DNA of 64,000 nt from Eubacteriaceae bacterium (GCA_902362805.1 CABIXY010000003.1:343140-407139); one strand, 5' to 3'; counted from the first letter of the stretch, positions 49,331-58,909 are shown. Made by a program: numbers and translations. Notes: generated by a model from the letters alone, not told the origin.

Positions 49331-50193
49331 TGGACACCGTATTATCCGTAGAAAACCTAAAAGTAGAATATCCTTCCTTTGTTTTGGGAGAATTGAATTT
49401 TGATCTGCAAAAGGGCGAAATTATCGGCTTGATCGGTGAGAATGGCGCTGGCAAGACGACGACAATCAAGGCCATCATGGGAATTGTCATGCCTTCGGCG
49501 GGGGCGGTCTTTTATAATGGAATGCAGGTGAAGGAAAGAGACATTCCTGACTTTCGACAGGCAATTGGCTACGTCGGTGATGCCGAATTATATTATGCCA
49601 GGATCAAAGTAAAGCAGATCTTGCAATTCTTGTCCGAGCTTTACGCTGATTGGGACGGCGCGCTGATGGAGCGATACATCAAAATTTTCAAGCTGGATGT
49701 GGAAAAAAAGATGATTGAGCTGTCAGCGGGAATGCGTATTAAGTTGGAACTGGTCATGGCTCTTTCTCATCATGCAGAGGTTTATCTTTTGGACGAACCG
49801 ACTTCGGGTCTCGACCCCATCGCACGCAGTGAGATTTTGAAGATTCTGCGCAAGCTTAAACATGAGGAACAAAAGACGATTCTCTTTTCCTCTCACATCA
49901 CCAGCGACATCGACAAAATCGGTGACAGGGTGATGTATATGGTGGATGGAAAACTGGTACTCGACAAAAGAATTGAAGAAATCAGAGCGGACTTTATCAA
50001 AATCAGACCCAATGCAGACGCAACCCTTGCCGAAGTCCACGAAAATGGGGGTATCCTGGTGGAGGATGGGATCGTTTTCTATACCTTGCATATGGAAGAT
50101 GAGTTCTACGAACGGATAGAAAAAGATTTGATCGGGGTAACCGTAGAGGACGTGTTGTTCTATTATAACAGGGGAGTTGGCGGCTATGAATAG
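49330..50193 (+). CDS. ABC transporter ATP-binding protein
   Basis: 287 residues. Walker A GENGAGKTTTIKAIM, a Q-loop region without the usual Gln (AIGYVGDAELYYARI), a degenerate signature LSAGMRIKLELVMAL, Walker B VYLLDEPTSGLDPIA and switch His in LFSSHITSD. The C-terminal extension is typical of ATPases of ABC-2 exporters. It lies between two membrane subunit genes. Substrate unknown. Confidence 0.92.
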   Translation: MDTVLSVENLKVEYPSFVLGELNFDLQKGEIIGLIGENGAGKTTTIKAIMGIVMPSAGAVFYNGMQVKERDIPDFRQAIGYVGDAELYYARIKVKQILQFLSELYADWDGALMERYIKIFKLDVEKKMIELSAGMRIKLELVMALSHHAEVYLLDEPTSGLDPIARSEILKILRKLKHEEQKTILFSSHITSDIDKIGDRVMYMVDGKLVLDKRIEEIRADFIKIRPNADATLAEVHENGGILVEDGIVFYTLHMEDEFYERIEKDLIGVTVEDVLFYYNRGVGGYE

Positions 50194-50788
50194 ACTAGTC
50201 AAAAGCCTGATGAAAAAGGATTTGCTGTTCAGTATAAAGCTGCTGCCGATTTCTTTGATTTGTGCCATCGTGCTGCCGATATATGGGGGTGGATTTGCTC
50301 ACAATATTTTAGCGACGCCTCTGGTAATGCTGTCCGTGGCCTCGATTCTTGCCGTCCTGTTTTATTTGGCGGCAATCTGCTATTTAGAGGACAATCCTGA
50401 AACTGAAGGACTCCTGTGTTCCCTGCCCCTGGCAAAGCAATCCTGGATTTTCGCACGGTATGCTGTCACGCTGCTTTTGATACTTGCCGCACTGATCGTT
50501 ACCATAGCAGTTTTTGCTGTATCAGGCGGCGAGCCGGCAGTCAGTGATGTCATATGGACAGCCGCCATCTTATTGGCGCATTATGGGGTTTTCCTCTATG
50601 TGTTCTATAAAGCTGGACTGCAGACGGCGCAATACGTGCCAGCCACGATTCTTTTAGCGGGAGCTGTGGGGCTGAAAACCGGCATGATTGTAGATTTAAA
50701 TCTGCCTGTCGGCGGCTACGAGTACGGAGGCCTTGCTGCAGCCGCAGTTCTCTTTTTGCTCTCAGCGAAGTACAGTGCAGAGGAATAG
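50186..50788 (+). CDS. ABC-2-type transporter membrane subunit (second)
   Basis: 200 residues from ATG 50186 (GGGGAG at 9 bp), overlapping the ATPase gene by 8 bp. Six hydrophobic segments. NRLVKSLMKKDLLFSIKLLP and EDNPETEGLLCSLPLAKQSW correspond to the parts of the first subunit before helices 1 and 3, showing common ancestry. It probably forms the export channel with the product of 48695-49330. Confidence 0.85.
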   Translation: MNRLVKSLMKKDLLFSIKLLPISLICAIVLPIYGGGFAHNILATPLVMLSVASILAVLFYLAAICYLEDNPETEGLLCSLPLAKQSWIFARYAVTLLLILAALIVTIAVFAVSGGEPAVSDVIWTAAILLAHYGVFLYVFYKAGLQTAQYVPATILLAGAVGLKTGMIVDLNLPVGGYEYGGLAAAAVLFLLSAKYSAEE

Positions 50789-51074
50789 AACTTCCCCTTT
50801 TGCAAACTTTGGAAAAATATGTGGATAACTGCCCTATTGACAAACGCTGGTAACTGTGCAAGCGTTGTAATTAAATGAGTACAGCGATTTTAGTTATCCA
50901 CAACAAGACGTGGAAAGAATTGTATACGATATTGAAGAAGATGTGAATAAACTCCGCAAGCCCCGAAAAACAGAGGAAGTCTCCATGTGGAAAATATCAA
51001 ATAACGTAGTTTATATAGATGTAGAAAAACACATTACTAAAGCAGGTAGACAATAAAGAATAGTTTTTGTTACC
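50789..51074. other. Intergenic sequence with one marginal small frame
   Basis: Two copies of TTATCCACA-like sequence occur (GTGGATAACT at 50821-50830, TTATCCACAA at 50894-50903), resembling DnaA boxes but without an AT-rich array. A 48-codon frame from GTG 50910 to TAA 51054-51056 lacks a ribosome site; I do not call it a gene. Confidence 0.4.
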
Positions 51075-51102
51075 TTGACAATTGTTTCCAAAGTGCTATA
51101 AT
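51075..51102 (+). promoter_or_regulatory. Promoter of the riboswitch-controlled operon
   Basis: TTGACA (51075-51080), 16-bp spacer, TATAAT (51097-51102), about 50 bp before the aptamer. Confidence 0.75.
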
Positions 51103-51149
51103 GAACGTGTTGAATCTAACAGAAATTTAACAAATGAATAATTTAGTCT

Positions 51150-51345
51150 AACCAGTGCCTCTTTGATACGTCTAAGAGGGTAAAAGAGAATTAGGTGCAA
51201 GTCCTAAGCGATCCGGTCACTGTAAGCAGGGAGTTATCTCACAGTATGTCATTGAGTAGTTACATACATCGTCGATGTATCGAATTATTTGAGAAGGCGT
51301 GAGATGATGATGATCTGTAAGCCAGGAAACCTGCTGGAATGAGTT
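51150..51345 (+). ncRNA. Cobalamin riboswitch aptamer
   Basis: The conserved core is visible in order: AAGAGGGTAAAAGAGAATTAG then GGTGCAAGTCC, CGGTCACTGTAAGCAGGGAG, a variable arm with the hairpin ATACATCG-TCG-ATGTAT, and the B12 box TAAGCCAGGAAACCTGCTGG (51318-51337). It differs from the consensus in some loop bases (GGGTAAAA for the usual GGGAA) but keeps order and spacing. It should sense adenosyl- or other cobalamins and shut off the downstream genes when bound. Confidence 0.88.
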
Positions 51346-51417
51346 TTGATGGATGACTTCCGGAGAAAGTATCAATCATTATGGAAAACTGGGCAGTGCT
51401 CACTGTTTTTTGTATGA

Positions 51418-51448
51418 AACCTTGCTTTCAATCGAAAGCAGGGTTTTT
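51418..51448 (+). terminator. Riboswitch expression-platform terminator
   Basis: AACCTTGCTTTC (51418-51429) pairs with GAAAGCAGGGTT (51434-51445) with one wobble, followed by TTTT. A shorter hairpin with six T (CAGTG-CT-CACTG, 51397-51414) lies just before it. Both are between the aptamer and the first gene. Confidence 0.8.
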
Positions 51449-51513
51449 TGATGTTACCATCCATCATTTAACCGATTAGATTGAGTAAGTATTAAGAGAA
51501 AGGCGATGAAAAC

Positions 51514-53346
51514 ATGAAGAAAAGTTTAAAGAAACTCCTGACTGTGGTCCTGTCCGTCTCAATGCTGTTTACCATGGGTACAACTGCATTTGCTGCAGAC
51601 GACACTGCAGCAGAGAAATCAGCGACAACGAAAATCGAGTCTACACTGGGAATGTTTACACCGGTTGATGACACGATCAAAGTGACTATTGACAAAGAAA
51701 AGGGTACCGCAGACGTTACCTTTACCACAAAGGCAGTACAGAGACAGTACACAAAGATCGCACTGGTTGAGCAGACGAAAAGCAATGCTGCTAAGACTAA
51801 GGCGGCTGTAAAAGGAGACGTAAAGAAAGAGGCAGACGGTTCTTACACCAGCACTTTTACCCTTACTATTTCAGTATCAAAATTGGGCGAAAAGATTCCG
51901 TTTTCCCTTTACCAGAAATTTACTAAGAGTGATGGAACAAAAGTAGACCAGTGGTATAATATGGAGAACCAGCACTATCTGACAGTGGGTTTCAGCCCAA
52001 GTGTTGTAACTGAACTGACAAGCGCAATCTACTATCAGGAGAGAACTGCAGGTACTGACGCTCTCTGCGCAGCAGCCAAAAAAGGCTGGGATGCGCTTTC
52101 AGATGCAGAGAAGAAAGAAGTTACAGGCTTCGGCTACTATAAAGACGAAGAAGAAGAAAAAGGCGGATACGAATATTTTGCTGAAGATACAGGCGATGCT
52201 TCCTTAGACAATCCGGGAAATGCAGACAAGATCGGCAGCTATGAACTGCTCGTGGCAAGCTTTGGTACAAGCTACAACGACAGCCGCGTACAGACCATCG
52301 GCGCTATTGAAAAGGCTTTAACAAAAGCATCTTCTAAATATGCTGTAAGAAGAGGTTTCACTTCACAGATTATCATCAATCACATTCAAGCTCGTGACAG
52401 CGAATTCATTGATAACATGGATCAGGCTGTACAGCGTGCCATCAAGAATAATGTAAAAGTTCTCGTCGTTCAGCCTACTACGCTGATGAACGGAGCAGAA
52501 TACGATGAGCTGAAAGCTACAGTAAACAAATATAAGAGCAGTTTCCGTCAGATCGTGTTCAGTGAGCCATTATGCGCAACGACAGAAGATAAGACGACCG
52601 TGGCAAAATCTGTTTACGGCGCTTCAGCAGTAGACGCAGGCTTCAAAGATGCAGAGGCAGCCGCTGCTTCCAAGGATACCGCATTTGTATTCATGGGGCA
52701 TGGCACTTCCCACCAGGCCAAGGTGCTCTACAATGATATGCAGAAAATTGTAAACGATCTAGGCTATCAGAACGCATTCATCGGAACCGTGGAAGGAAAT
52801 CCAGAAGACACTTCCTGCGAAGCTGTTATCGAAAAAGCCAAAGCGGCAGGTTACAAGAACATCGTACTTCGTCCTCTGATGGTTGTTGCAGGCGATCACG
52901 CTAACAACGACATGGCAGGCAATGACGACGATTCATGGAAGAGCCAGTTTGAAAAAGCGGGCTTCAAAGTAACCTCACAGGTGAAAGGCCTGGGCGAGCT
53001 GGAAGCAGTGCAGCAGCTTTATGTTGCAAAAGCAAAGGCTGCAATCGCCAAGGTAGTGACCGTAAAAGCTACCAGCATTTCAAAGCTTGCTGCCGGAACA
53101 AAGAAAGTGACAGTAACAATTAAAAAGCAGTCAAGTGTTGCAGGTTATCAGGTTCGTTATGCTACAAGCAAGAAGATGACGAAAGCTGTCACAAAGACTT
53201 ATACAGGTGCAAGCAAGACCAAAAAGATCATCAAGAGTCTCAAGACTGGCAAGACCTATTATTTCCAGGTAAGAACTTACAAGAAGACAGATGATGGAAA
53301 AGCATACTCCGCATGGAGCAAAGCAAAGAGCGTAAAAGTAAAATAA
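51514..53346 (+). CDS. Secreted CbiK-like chelatase with NEAT-like and FN3 domains
   Basis: 610 residues. Signal peptide 1-26 (TTAFA|AD). About 33-175 is a beta-rich NEAT-like domain (STFTLTISVSKLGEKIPFSL ... WYNMENQHYLTV). About 240-505 is an anaerobic cobaltochelatase (CbiK) domain: LLVASFGTSYNDSRVQTIGA, FMGHGTSHQAKVLYNDMQ (His about 398), GTVEGNPEDTSCE and PLMVVAGDHANND (His about 461). Both metal-binding His positions of CbiK are kept. About 517-610 is an FN3 domain. Cytosolic CbiK inserts Co into sirohydrochlorin; a secreted form resembles CbiK-P of Desulfovibrio, which binds haem. It is the first gene after a cobalamin riboswitch. Confidence 0.85.
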   Translation: MKKSLKKLLTVVLSVSMLFTMGTTAFAADDTAAEKSATTKIESTLGMFTPVDDTIKVTIDKEKGTADVTFTTKAVQRQYTKIALVEQTKSNAAKTKAAVKGDVKKEADGSYTSTFTLTISVSKLGEKIPFSLYQKFTKSDGTKVDQWYNMENQHYLTVGFSPSVVTELTSAIYYQERTAGTDALCAAAKKGWDALSDAEKKEVTGFGYYKDEEEEKGGYEYFAEDTGDASLDNPGNADKIGSYELLVASFGTSYNDSRVQTIGAIEKALTKASSKYAVRRGFTSQIIINHIQARDSEFIDNMDQAVQRAIKNNVKVLVVQPTTLMNGAEYDELKATVNKYKSSFRQIVFSEPLCATTEDKTTVAKSVYGASAVDAGFKDAEAAAASKDTAFVFMGHGTSHQAKVLYNDMQKIVNDLGYQNAFIGTVEGNPEDTSCEAVIEKAKAAGYKNIVLRPLMVVAGDHANNDMAGNDDDSWKSQFEKAGFKVTSQVKGLGELEAVQQLYVAKAKAAIAKVVTVKATSISKLAAGTKKVTVTIKKQSSVAGYQVRYATSKKMTKAVTKTYTGASKTKKIIKSLKTGKTYYFQVRTYKKTDDGKAYSAWSKAKSVKVK

Positions 53347-53432
53347 ATTCTCAACGAAAACATGAATATTACAGGGAAAGTCTGTTTGCTGCGGCGACAG
53401 GCTTTCTGTGATTGTTAAGAAAGGTATGTAAG

Positions 53433-54179
53433 ATGCGGAAAACAATTAGAAAATTGACGGCAATGGCGGTCGCCGTGGCCATGGTCATGATGGCCGGCGT
53501 ACTTTCCTTTGCCGGCGGAATGGATGCAAAAGCAGGCCGCCTGGCAGATGGAACCTATACAATAGGCGTAAAGCCGGATGTCAGCGGAGCGGGCAGGATG
53601 TTTTATATCGCTTACGACGATAAGAACACCTGCAAGTTAACGGTAAAGAACGGCGTTATGACTGCAACGGTACGTCTCAACGGAACCGGTTATGACAAAT
53701 TATACATGGGTACGGCAGAAGCAGCAATCAAAGCAGGCGAATCCGCATGGATTCCATATGTGGAGGATGCTGAGGAATATTACACCTTCCAAGTACCTGT
53801 AGCCGCTTTTGATCAGGAAGTCGACGTCGCGGCCTATGGAACCAAGGGAAAAGCGTGGCACGACCATACATTGTCCTTTTCTTACAATACGCCGGCAAAA
53901 ACTGCTTTGAAAGCACTTAAGGCCGGCAAGAAATCAGTAAAGGTGACCTGGAAGAAGCAGACCAGCAACGTGTCGGGCTATCAGCTTCAGTATTCTACCA
54001 GCAGTACGTTCAAAGGTGCGGCTGCGACAAGAATCACGAAGAATACGCAGGTGACAAAGACGATCAGCAAATTGAAGTCAGGTAAAAAATATTACTTCAG
54101 GGTTAGAACTTATAAGAAGGTGGGCACGAAATATTACTATTCTTCCTGGAGCAGTCAAAAAAGTGTAAAAGTCAAATAA
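53433..54179 (+). CDS. Secreted NEAT-like domain protein with FN3 domain
   Basis: 248 residues from ATG 53433. A signal peptide (AVAVAMVMMAGVLSFAGG) is followed at about 36-152 by a NEAT-like domain: LADGTYTIGV, CKLTVKNGVMTATVRLNGTG, YDKLYMGTAEAA, FQVPVAAFDQEVDVAAYG and WHDHTLSF. About 158-248 is an FN3 domain very like that of the preceding chelatase (YYFRVRTYKK ... SVKVK). NEAT domains bind haem in Gram-positive surface systems; the ligand here may be haem or a corrinoid. No sortase motif is present, so it may be released or held by partner proteins. Confidence 0.75.
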   Translation: MRKTIRKLTAMAVAVAMVMMAGVLSFAGGMDAKAGRLADGTYTIGVKPDVSGAGRMFYIAYDDKNTCKLTVKNGVMTATVRLNGTGYDKLYMGTAEAAIKAGESAWIPYVEDAEEYYTFQVPVAAFDQEVDVAAYGTKGKAWHDHTLSFSYNTPAKTALKALKAGKKSVKVTWKKQTSNVSGYQLQYSTSSTFKGAAATRITKNTQVTKTISKLKSGKKYYFRVRTYKKVGTKYYYSSWSSQKSVKVK

Positions 54180-54198
54180 TTATGAAGGGGTGTTGAAC

Positions 54199-56640
54199 GT
54201 GAAATGTAGAAAAAAGGTGATATTGACAGTGGTTTTGTCCATGGCATTGATCTTTACGCAAGTGATACCGGTGCTGGCGGATGGTGACAATTTGGATGAA
54301 ATCGCAGTAAAATGCGAAAAACTCTCTGATACTTCAGAAGAAGAATTGAAGCAGGAGGAGATAGGAGAAGATATCATCACGGAGGAAGATTCGGTTGACG
54401 CTTCAACGCCTCTTGAGAAAATGCAAAATCAGGCGGAGGATAAAGAAAAGGATGACAGTAAAGAAGCGGAAACTGATGAAACAACCAGTGCAGTCGATAA
54501 CGCCACTACCATTGCTGACGGAACTTATAAGCCGGAGACATTTGTGGCGACAGGCGGCACGGGCAAGGTCAAAATAACCTGCCCCAAAATTACCATCCGC
54601 GATGGAAAAGCTTATGGCACCATTGTATTTTCCAGCCCTTACTACACCAGGCTGAAAGCCAGCGGCCATGTATATAACGGCACCATCAGCCAGTCAAAAG
54701 GCACGTCTACTTACAAGATTCCCATAGCTTTGAATACAGAGAACACCATGATTGGCACGACGACCGCAATGTCTGAGGCGCACGATATTACTTACACCAT
54801 TTTTGCAACGCTGACGGCCTCGTCGGAACAGCTTCCGGACGACGATGGCAGTGCCGGTGATGACGATAGTGAGAAACCCGGCGGAGATTCAGCAGGCGAC
54901 GACGTACCGGCCGACAAATTGGCCGATGGCACCTACATGGTGAGAGCCGATACCGACAACCGCATGTTCTACCTGATGCCGGATTCGAAGAACCAAAAGA
55001 CGGCATACCTGGTAAAAAAGAATGGCAAGATGACGGTGACCATTACGTTGACAGGCAGAGGATATGATTATCTTTACATGGGTACCACAGAAGAAGCCGA
55101 AAAGGCAAAACCTTCTTCCTGGAGCAAGTTTCACACGATCAGCGGATATTATACCTACAACTATACCTTTGATATATCAAAGCTGGACACGAAGCTTCAG
55201 ATCGCAGCGCATTCGAAGAATCGGGACAAATGGTATCAGCACACGATTATTTTTTACAGTAAAGGGGCTGTAAAGGTAAACAGCAATAAACCTTATGTAC
55301 CATCTACAGGTAAAGACAAAGATAAAGAGCAGAATACGCAGACAAAGCCGGTCAAAAACGACCATAAGAAGGATCAAGTTTCTAAATCCAGTGCAGATTC
55401 CAGCAAGAGCACCTCGGTGGTCAACAATGCGACCAATCTGAAGGATGGCGTATATACGCCAGACAAATTCAGCTGGTCCGGCGGCTCAGGAAGGCTGGCC
55501 TATATCATCTGCAACAAGATTACAGTGGTTGATGGCAAAGCCTATGCCACCATCATCTTCGGCAGCAGTGGATATGATCTGGTCAAAGCCAGCGGCAGAA
55601 CCTATTCAAAGAGTGGAGGCGGCCTTTCCACCTTTGTCATCCCGATCAAGCTGAACGCAAATAACACCATTGTGGGCAGAACGGTAGCCATGTCCCAGCC
55701 CCACTGGATTACCTATTCCATTTACGTGTACTCTTCGGCGGCTGCGGCAGCAGGTGACGGAGGCAGCGCAGGGAAAACGGACACGGTAAAGAAGTCTTCC
55801 TTGTCAGAAAAGGCGCCGGAAATCGTCGGCTTGGAATATCAATCAACCACAAAGGTGAAATACGCCAAATACTTCAAAATCTACAATTATGATGACGGAG
55901 TCAGACTGCTGCAGATGGACGTCACGGAAAACTCCGGACTTTCTTATCAGAGCAGCGATCAGTCGGCAGCTGAGGAAAAAATTCAATATGATGATGAAGG
56001 CAAACCCATTGCTAAATCGCAGAATGAAATTACAGAAGCCCTGTATCACAACAAGGTGGTCAATTATCTCCTCGTGCCAGAGGATGCAGAGATACCGGCC
56101 GGTCTTGACAAGGACTTTATCATCGTCAGATTGCCGGCAGACCAAACCTATGTGTCGGCAAAAGAATCTCTTGACTTTATGGATCAGCTGGATGCGACGG
56201 ATAACATTTTGACGGTAGGTCTGGCCAAAGACAAAGTGAAGATCAGCAGCATGATAACGGCCATGAAAAAAGAAAAAATTACATATGCCGGCAGCTATCA
56301 CAAGCCGGATTACAAGGTTTTGATCAAGAAGCAGATAAAACTTGCAATTTTGCCTGGCACAGCAATTCCTGCAGAAGTAAAAGAGTCTGATGTAAAAGGC
56401 CTCTTTCAATCAGGCAAGCTGAAAGAGTTGAAAGAAAAAAGCAAGAAGCAGAAAGAACAACTGGAAAAATTAGAAAAGCGCTATACGACTCTGGGCATTC
56501 CCGTAATCATAGACCGCTCCGGTGATGAGGAAAAGGAACTTGCTAAAGCAGAGTGGATCAAGGTATACGGTGCGCTCTTTGGATGCCAGAAGGAAGCCGG
56601 CACCATCTTTGACAAATTTGTAAAAGAAAGCAAGAAATGA
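54199..56640 (+). CDS. Large composite surface protein with NEAT-like and binding-protein parts
   Basis: 813 residues from GTG 54199 (AAGGGG at 8 bp). After a signal peptide and an acidic linker: repeat unit A1 (about 107-205, DGTYKPETFVATGG, MSEAHDITYTIF), a NEAT-like domain (about 240-356, YDYLYMGTTEEAEKA, WYQHTIIF), a Lys/Asp/Ser linker, repeat unit A2 (about 414-513, DGVYTPDKFSWSGG, MSQPHWITYSIY), and a C-terminal part (540-813) similar to the first lobe of the next gene's binding protein. That part ends at FDKFVKE, before a second lobe. It may present ligand to the ABC importer. Confidence 0.75.
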   Translation: MKCRKKVILTVVLSMALIFTQVIPVLADGDNLDEIAVKCEKLSDTSEEELKQEEIGEDIITEEDSVDASTPLEKMQNQAEDKEKDDSKEAETDETTSAVDNATTIADGTYKPETFVATGGTGKVKITCPKITIRDGKAYGTIVFSSPYYTRLKASGHVYNGTISQSKGTSTYKIPIALNTENTMIGTTTAMSEAHDITYTIFATLTASSEQLPDDDGSAGDDDSEKPGGDSAGDDVPADKLADGTYMVRADTDNRMFYLMPDSKNQKTAYLVKKNGKMTVTITLTGRGYDYLYMGTTEEAEKAKPSSWSKFHTISGYYTYNYTFDISKLDTKLQIAAHSKNRDKWYQHTIIFYSKGAVKVNSNKPYVPSTGKDKDKEQNTQTKPVKNDHKKDQVSKSSADSSKSTSVVNNATNLKDGVYTPDKFSWSGGSGRLAYIICNKITVVDGKAYATIIFGSSGYDLVKASGRTYSKSGGGLSTFVIPIKLNANNTIVGRTVAMSQPHWITYSIYVYSSAAAAAGDGGSAGKTDTVKKSSLSEKAPEIVGLEYQSTTKVKYAKYFKIYNYDDGVRLLQMDVTENSGLSYQSSDQSAAEEKIQYDDEGKPIAKSQNEITEALYHNKVVNYLLVPEDAEIPAGLDKDFIIVRLPADQTYVSAKESLDFMDQLDATDNILTVGLAKDKVKISSMITAMKKEKITYAGSYHKPDYKVLIKKQIKLAILPGTAIPAEVKESDVKGLFQSGKLKELKEKSKKQKEQLEKLEKRYTTLGIPVIIDRSGDEEKELAKAEWIKVYGALFGCQKEAGTIFDKFVKESKK

Positions 56641-56655
56641 TGAGGTATTGATAGG

Positions 56656-57819
56656 ATGAAGAAAAAATGGAAAAAACCGCTTTTGGCCTTATTGGTTCTG
56701 TGCCTGACCTCCATGACTGTACTGACAGGTTGTGGAGGTTCGGCAGGCGGTTCCGATGACGATACGAAGGGCGCGCCCCAAATCAGCGGCCTGACCTATG
56801 AGAGCACCATGGAGCTTGACTATGCAGAGGCTTTTGATGTATACCGCTATCAAGGCGGATATTCTCTGATCGACGTCCACGACGATGCCCGTTATTTGGT
56901 CGTACCTGAGGGCAAAGAGCCGCCGGCAGATTTAGATAAGGAAATCATCGTCATCAAACAGCCCGTCGCTAATATTTATCTAGGGGCCACTTCTGCTATG
57001 GCTCTGTTCGACGCGATTGACGGGTTGGACTCCATCAAGATGACGGGTTTAAAGGCCTCGGGCTGGTCGGTGAAAGCCGCTGCCCAGGCCATGAAAGAGG
57101 GCAGCATCGTATATGCGGGGAAATACAATCAGCCGGATTACGAATTGATTCTCGATAGCGACTGCGGCCTCGCTATTGAATCTACCATGATCTACCATTG
57201 CCCGGAGGTAAAGGAAATGCTGGAGGATCTGGGCATCCCGGTTCTGGTAGACTATTCTAGCTATGAACCCAATCCCTTGGGACGGACAGAATGGATCAAA
57301 CTCTACGGCGTAATTTGCGGCAGGGAGAAAGAGGCGGAAAGCTTCTTTGCCAAGCAGGAAAAAGTGATCAACAGTTTGACCGCGTTTAAAAACACGGAGA
57401 AGACCGTGGCCTTCTTCTATGTAACTACCGATGGAAAGGTGGTCGTGAGACGAAGTGCGGACTACGTGCCGACGATGATAGAGATGGCAGGGGGACGATA
57501 TGTCTTCAAAAATCTGTCTGGTGAGGACGACAAAGCTTCCATCTCCATGACCATGGAGAGTTTCTATGACCAGGCTGTGGATGCAGATTATATCGTATAC
57601 AACGGCAGCATAGACAGCACGGTGAAATCCTTAGACGATCTGATCAGTAAAGACGAGATCTTTCAGAAGTTTAAAGCTGTGAAAAGTGGAAACTGCTTTA
57701 CGACAGGAAGTTCCATGTATCAGAGAACCGACGTGGTAAGCAATATGATTATGGACTTTCATAAGGTATTGACAGAGGACAGTCAAACTGGTCTGAAATT
57801 CCTCACGAAACTGGAGTAA
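56656..57819 (+). CDS. ABC importer substrate-binding lipoprotein (BtuF/FhuD type)
   Basis: 387 residues. Lipobox LTGC with Cys near 26, then a Gly/Ser/Asp linker. The two-lobe helical-backbone fold of cluster A binding proteins is suggested by YLGATSAMALFDAIDGLDSI, YAGKYNQPDYELILDSDCGL, GIPVLVDYSSYEPNPLGRTE and the second lobe (VAFFYVTTDGKVVVRRSADY). It should bind a metal complex or tetrapyrrole on the outer face and pass it to the FecCD-type permease encoded next. Its first lobe is duplicated in the preceding protein. Confidence 0.88.
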   Translation: MKKKWKKPLLALLVLCLTSMTVLTGCGGSAGGSDDDTKGAPQISGLTYESTMELDYAEAFDVYRYQGGYSLIDVHDDARYLVVPEGKEPPADLDKEIIVIKQPVANIYLGATSAMALFDAIDGLDSIKMTGLKASGWSVKAAAQAMKEGSIVYAGKYNQPDYELILDSDCGLAIESTMIYHCPEVKEMLEDLGIPVLVDYSSYEPNPLGRTEWIKLYGVICGREKEAESFFAKQEKVINSLTAFKNTEKTVAFFYVTTDGKVVVRRSADYVPTMIEMAGGRYVFKNLSGEDDKASISMTMESFYDQAVDADYIVYNGSIDSTVKSLDDLISKDEIFQKFKAVKSGNCFTTGSSMYQRTDVVSNMIMDFHKVLTEDSQTGLKFLTKLE

Positions 57820-57823
57820 TGAA

Positions 57824-58909
57824 ATGCGGAAAACCAAGGAAACGATAGAACAAAAGAAGCAGGACACATTGGCAGCAGGCAGCTTTCATAGTGAGAACTT
57901 TCGCCGGCGCAGCCGTTATATATTCGTATTTCTGCTTTTGATTTGCGCCTTTTTTGCAATTACCATATTGAACATCAATACAGGAAGCGTACATATCCCA
58001 GTGCCAAAAATTCTCCATATTCTTTTCACCATGGACGGCAGTGTCAAGGATGTGGACATCATCTGGCGGATTCGTCTCCCCCGGGTGATCATGGCGGCGG
58101 TCTTAGGCGGCGCCCTTGCCCTTTCAGGCTTTCTGTTGCAGACCTTCTTCGAAAATCCCATCGCGGGACCCTATGTTTTGGGAATCTCGTCGGGTGCAAA
58201 GATGGTGGTCGCCCTGGTGATGATCCTCTATCTGCAGCAGATGAAGACCATGTCATCCTATGCGCTGATTATCGCGGCTTTTATCGGCTCGCTGATGTCT
58301 ACGGGGTTTATCCTGCTGGTATCCAAGAGAATCAAAAGCATGGCGGCCCTTCTCGTAGCCGGTATTATGATTGGATATATCTGCTCTGCCGTGACGGACT
58401 TTGTCGTTACTTTTGCCGATGATTCCGATATCGTCAATCTGCACAACTGGTCCCTGGGCAGTTTTTCGGGTATGAGCTGGGGCAACGTGCAGATTGGATT
58501 TGTGGTCATCGCCGTCACTTCTGTGCTGACCATGCTTTTGTCCAAACCCATAGGCGCCTTTCAGCTGGGAGAGGCTTATGCCCAGAGCATGGGGGTAAAT
58601 ATCAAGGTGTTCAGAGTAGCGCTCATCATGCTCTCCAGTATGCTGTCCGCTTGTGTCACAGCTTTTGCCGGACCGATTTCCTTCGTGGGAATTGCAGTGC
58701 CCTTTATCGCCAAAGGCAGTCTGGGCACCTCAAAACCCATTGTCGTCATACCGGGTGCTTTTCTCTGCGGCGCAGTCTTCTGCATGATCTGCGATCTCAT
58801 TGCCAGAACCGCTTTTGCGCCGATTGAGCTGAGCATCAGCACGGTGACTTCCGTCTTTGGCGCACCTATCGTAATATACATGATGATGAGAAAGCATAGC
58901 AGGTACTAA
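57824..58909 (+). CDS. FecCD/BtuC-type ABC permease
   Basis: 361 residues with about nine hydrophobic segments. DIIWRIRLPRVIMAAVLGGA, LALSGFLLQTFFENPIAGPY, VLGISSGAK and AFAGPISFVGIAVPFIAKGS match BtuC/FecCD permeases, including the GPI-FVG coupling region. It pairs with the upstream binding protein and the ATPase that starts on the next base. It imports siderophore, haem or corrinoid; the cobalamin riboswitch at the operon head favours a corrinoid-related ligand. Confidence 0.92.
   Translation: MRKTKETIEQKKQDTLAAGSFHSENFRRRSRYIFVFLLLICAFFAITILNINTGSVHIPVPKILHILFTMDGSVKDVDIIWRIRLPRVIMAAVLGGALALSGFLLQTFFENPIAGPYVLGISSGAKMVVALVMILYLQQMKTMSSYALIIAAFIGSLMSTGFILLVSKRIKSMAALLVAGIMIGYICSAVTDFVVTFADDSDIVNLHNWSLGSFSGMSWGNVQIGFVVIAVTSVLTMLLSKPIGAFQLGEAYAQSMGVNIKVFRVALIMLSSMLSACVTAFAGPISFVGIAVPFIAKGSLGTSKPIVVIPGAFLCGAVFCMICDLIARTAFAPIELSISTVTSVFGAPIVIYMMMRKHSRY

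Noticed and set aside
50821..50903. Replication origin suggested by two TTATCCACA-like sites
   Set aside because: Only two sites, no AT-rich unwinding region, and no dnaA or dnaN nearby.
50910..51056. 48-codon frame before the cobalamin riboswitch
   Set aside because: GTG start without a ribosome site and no similarity; it also lies directly ahead of a good promoter for the next unit.
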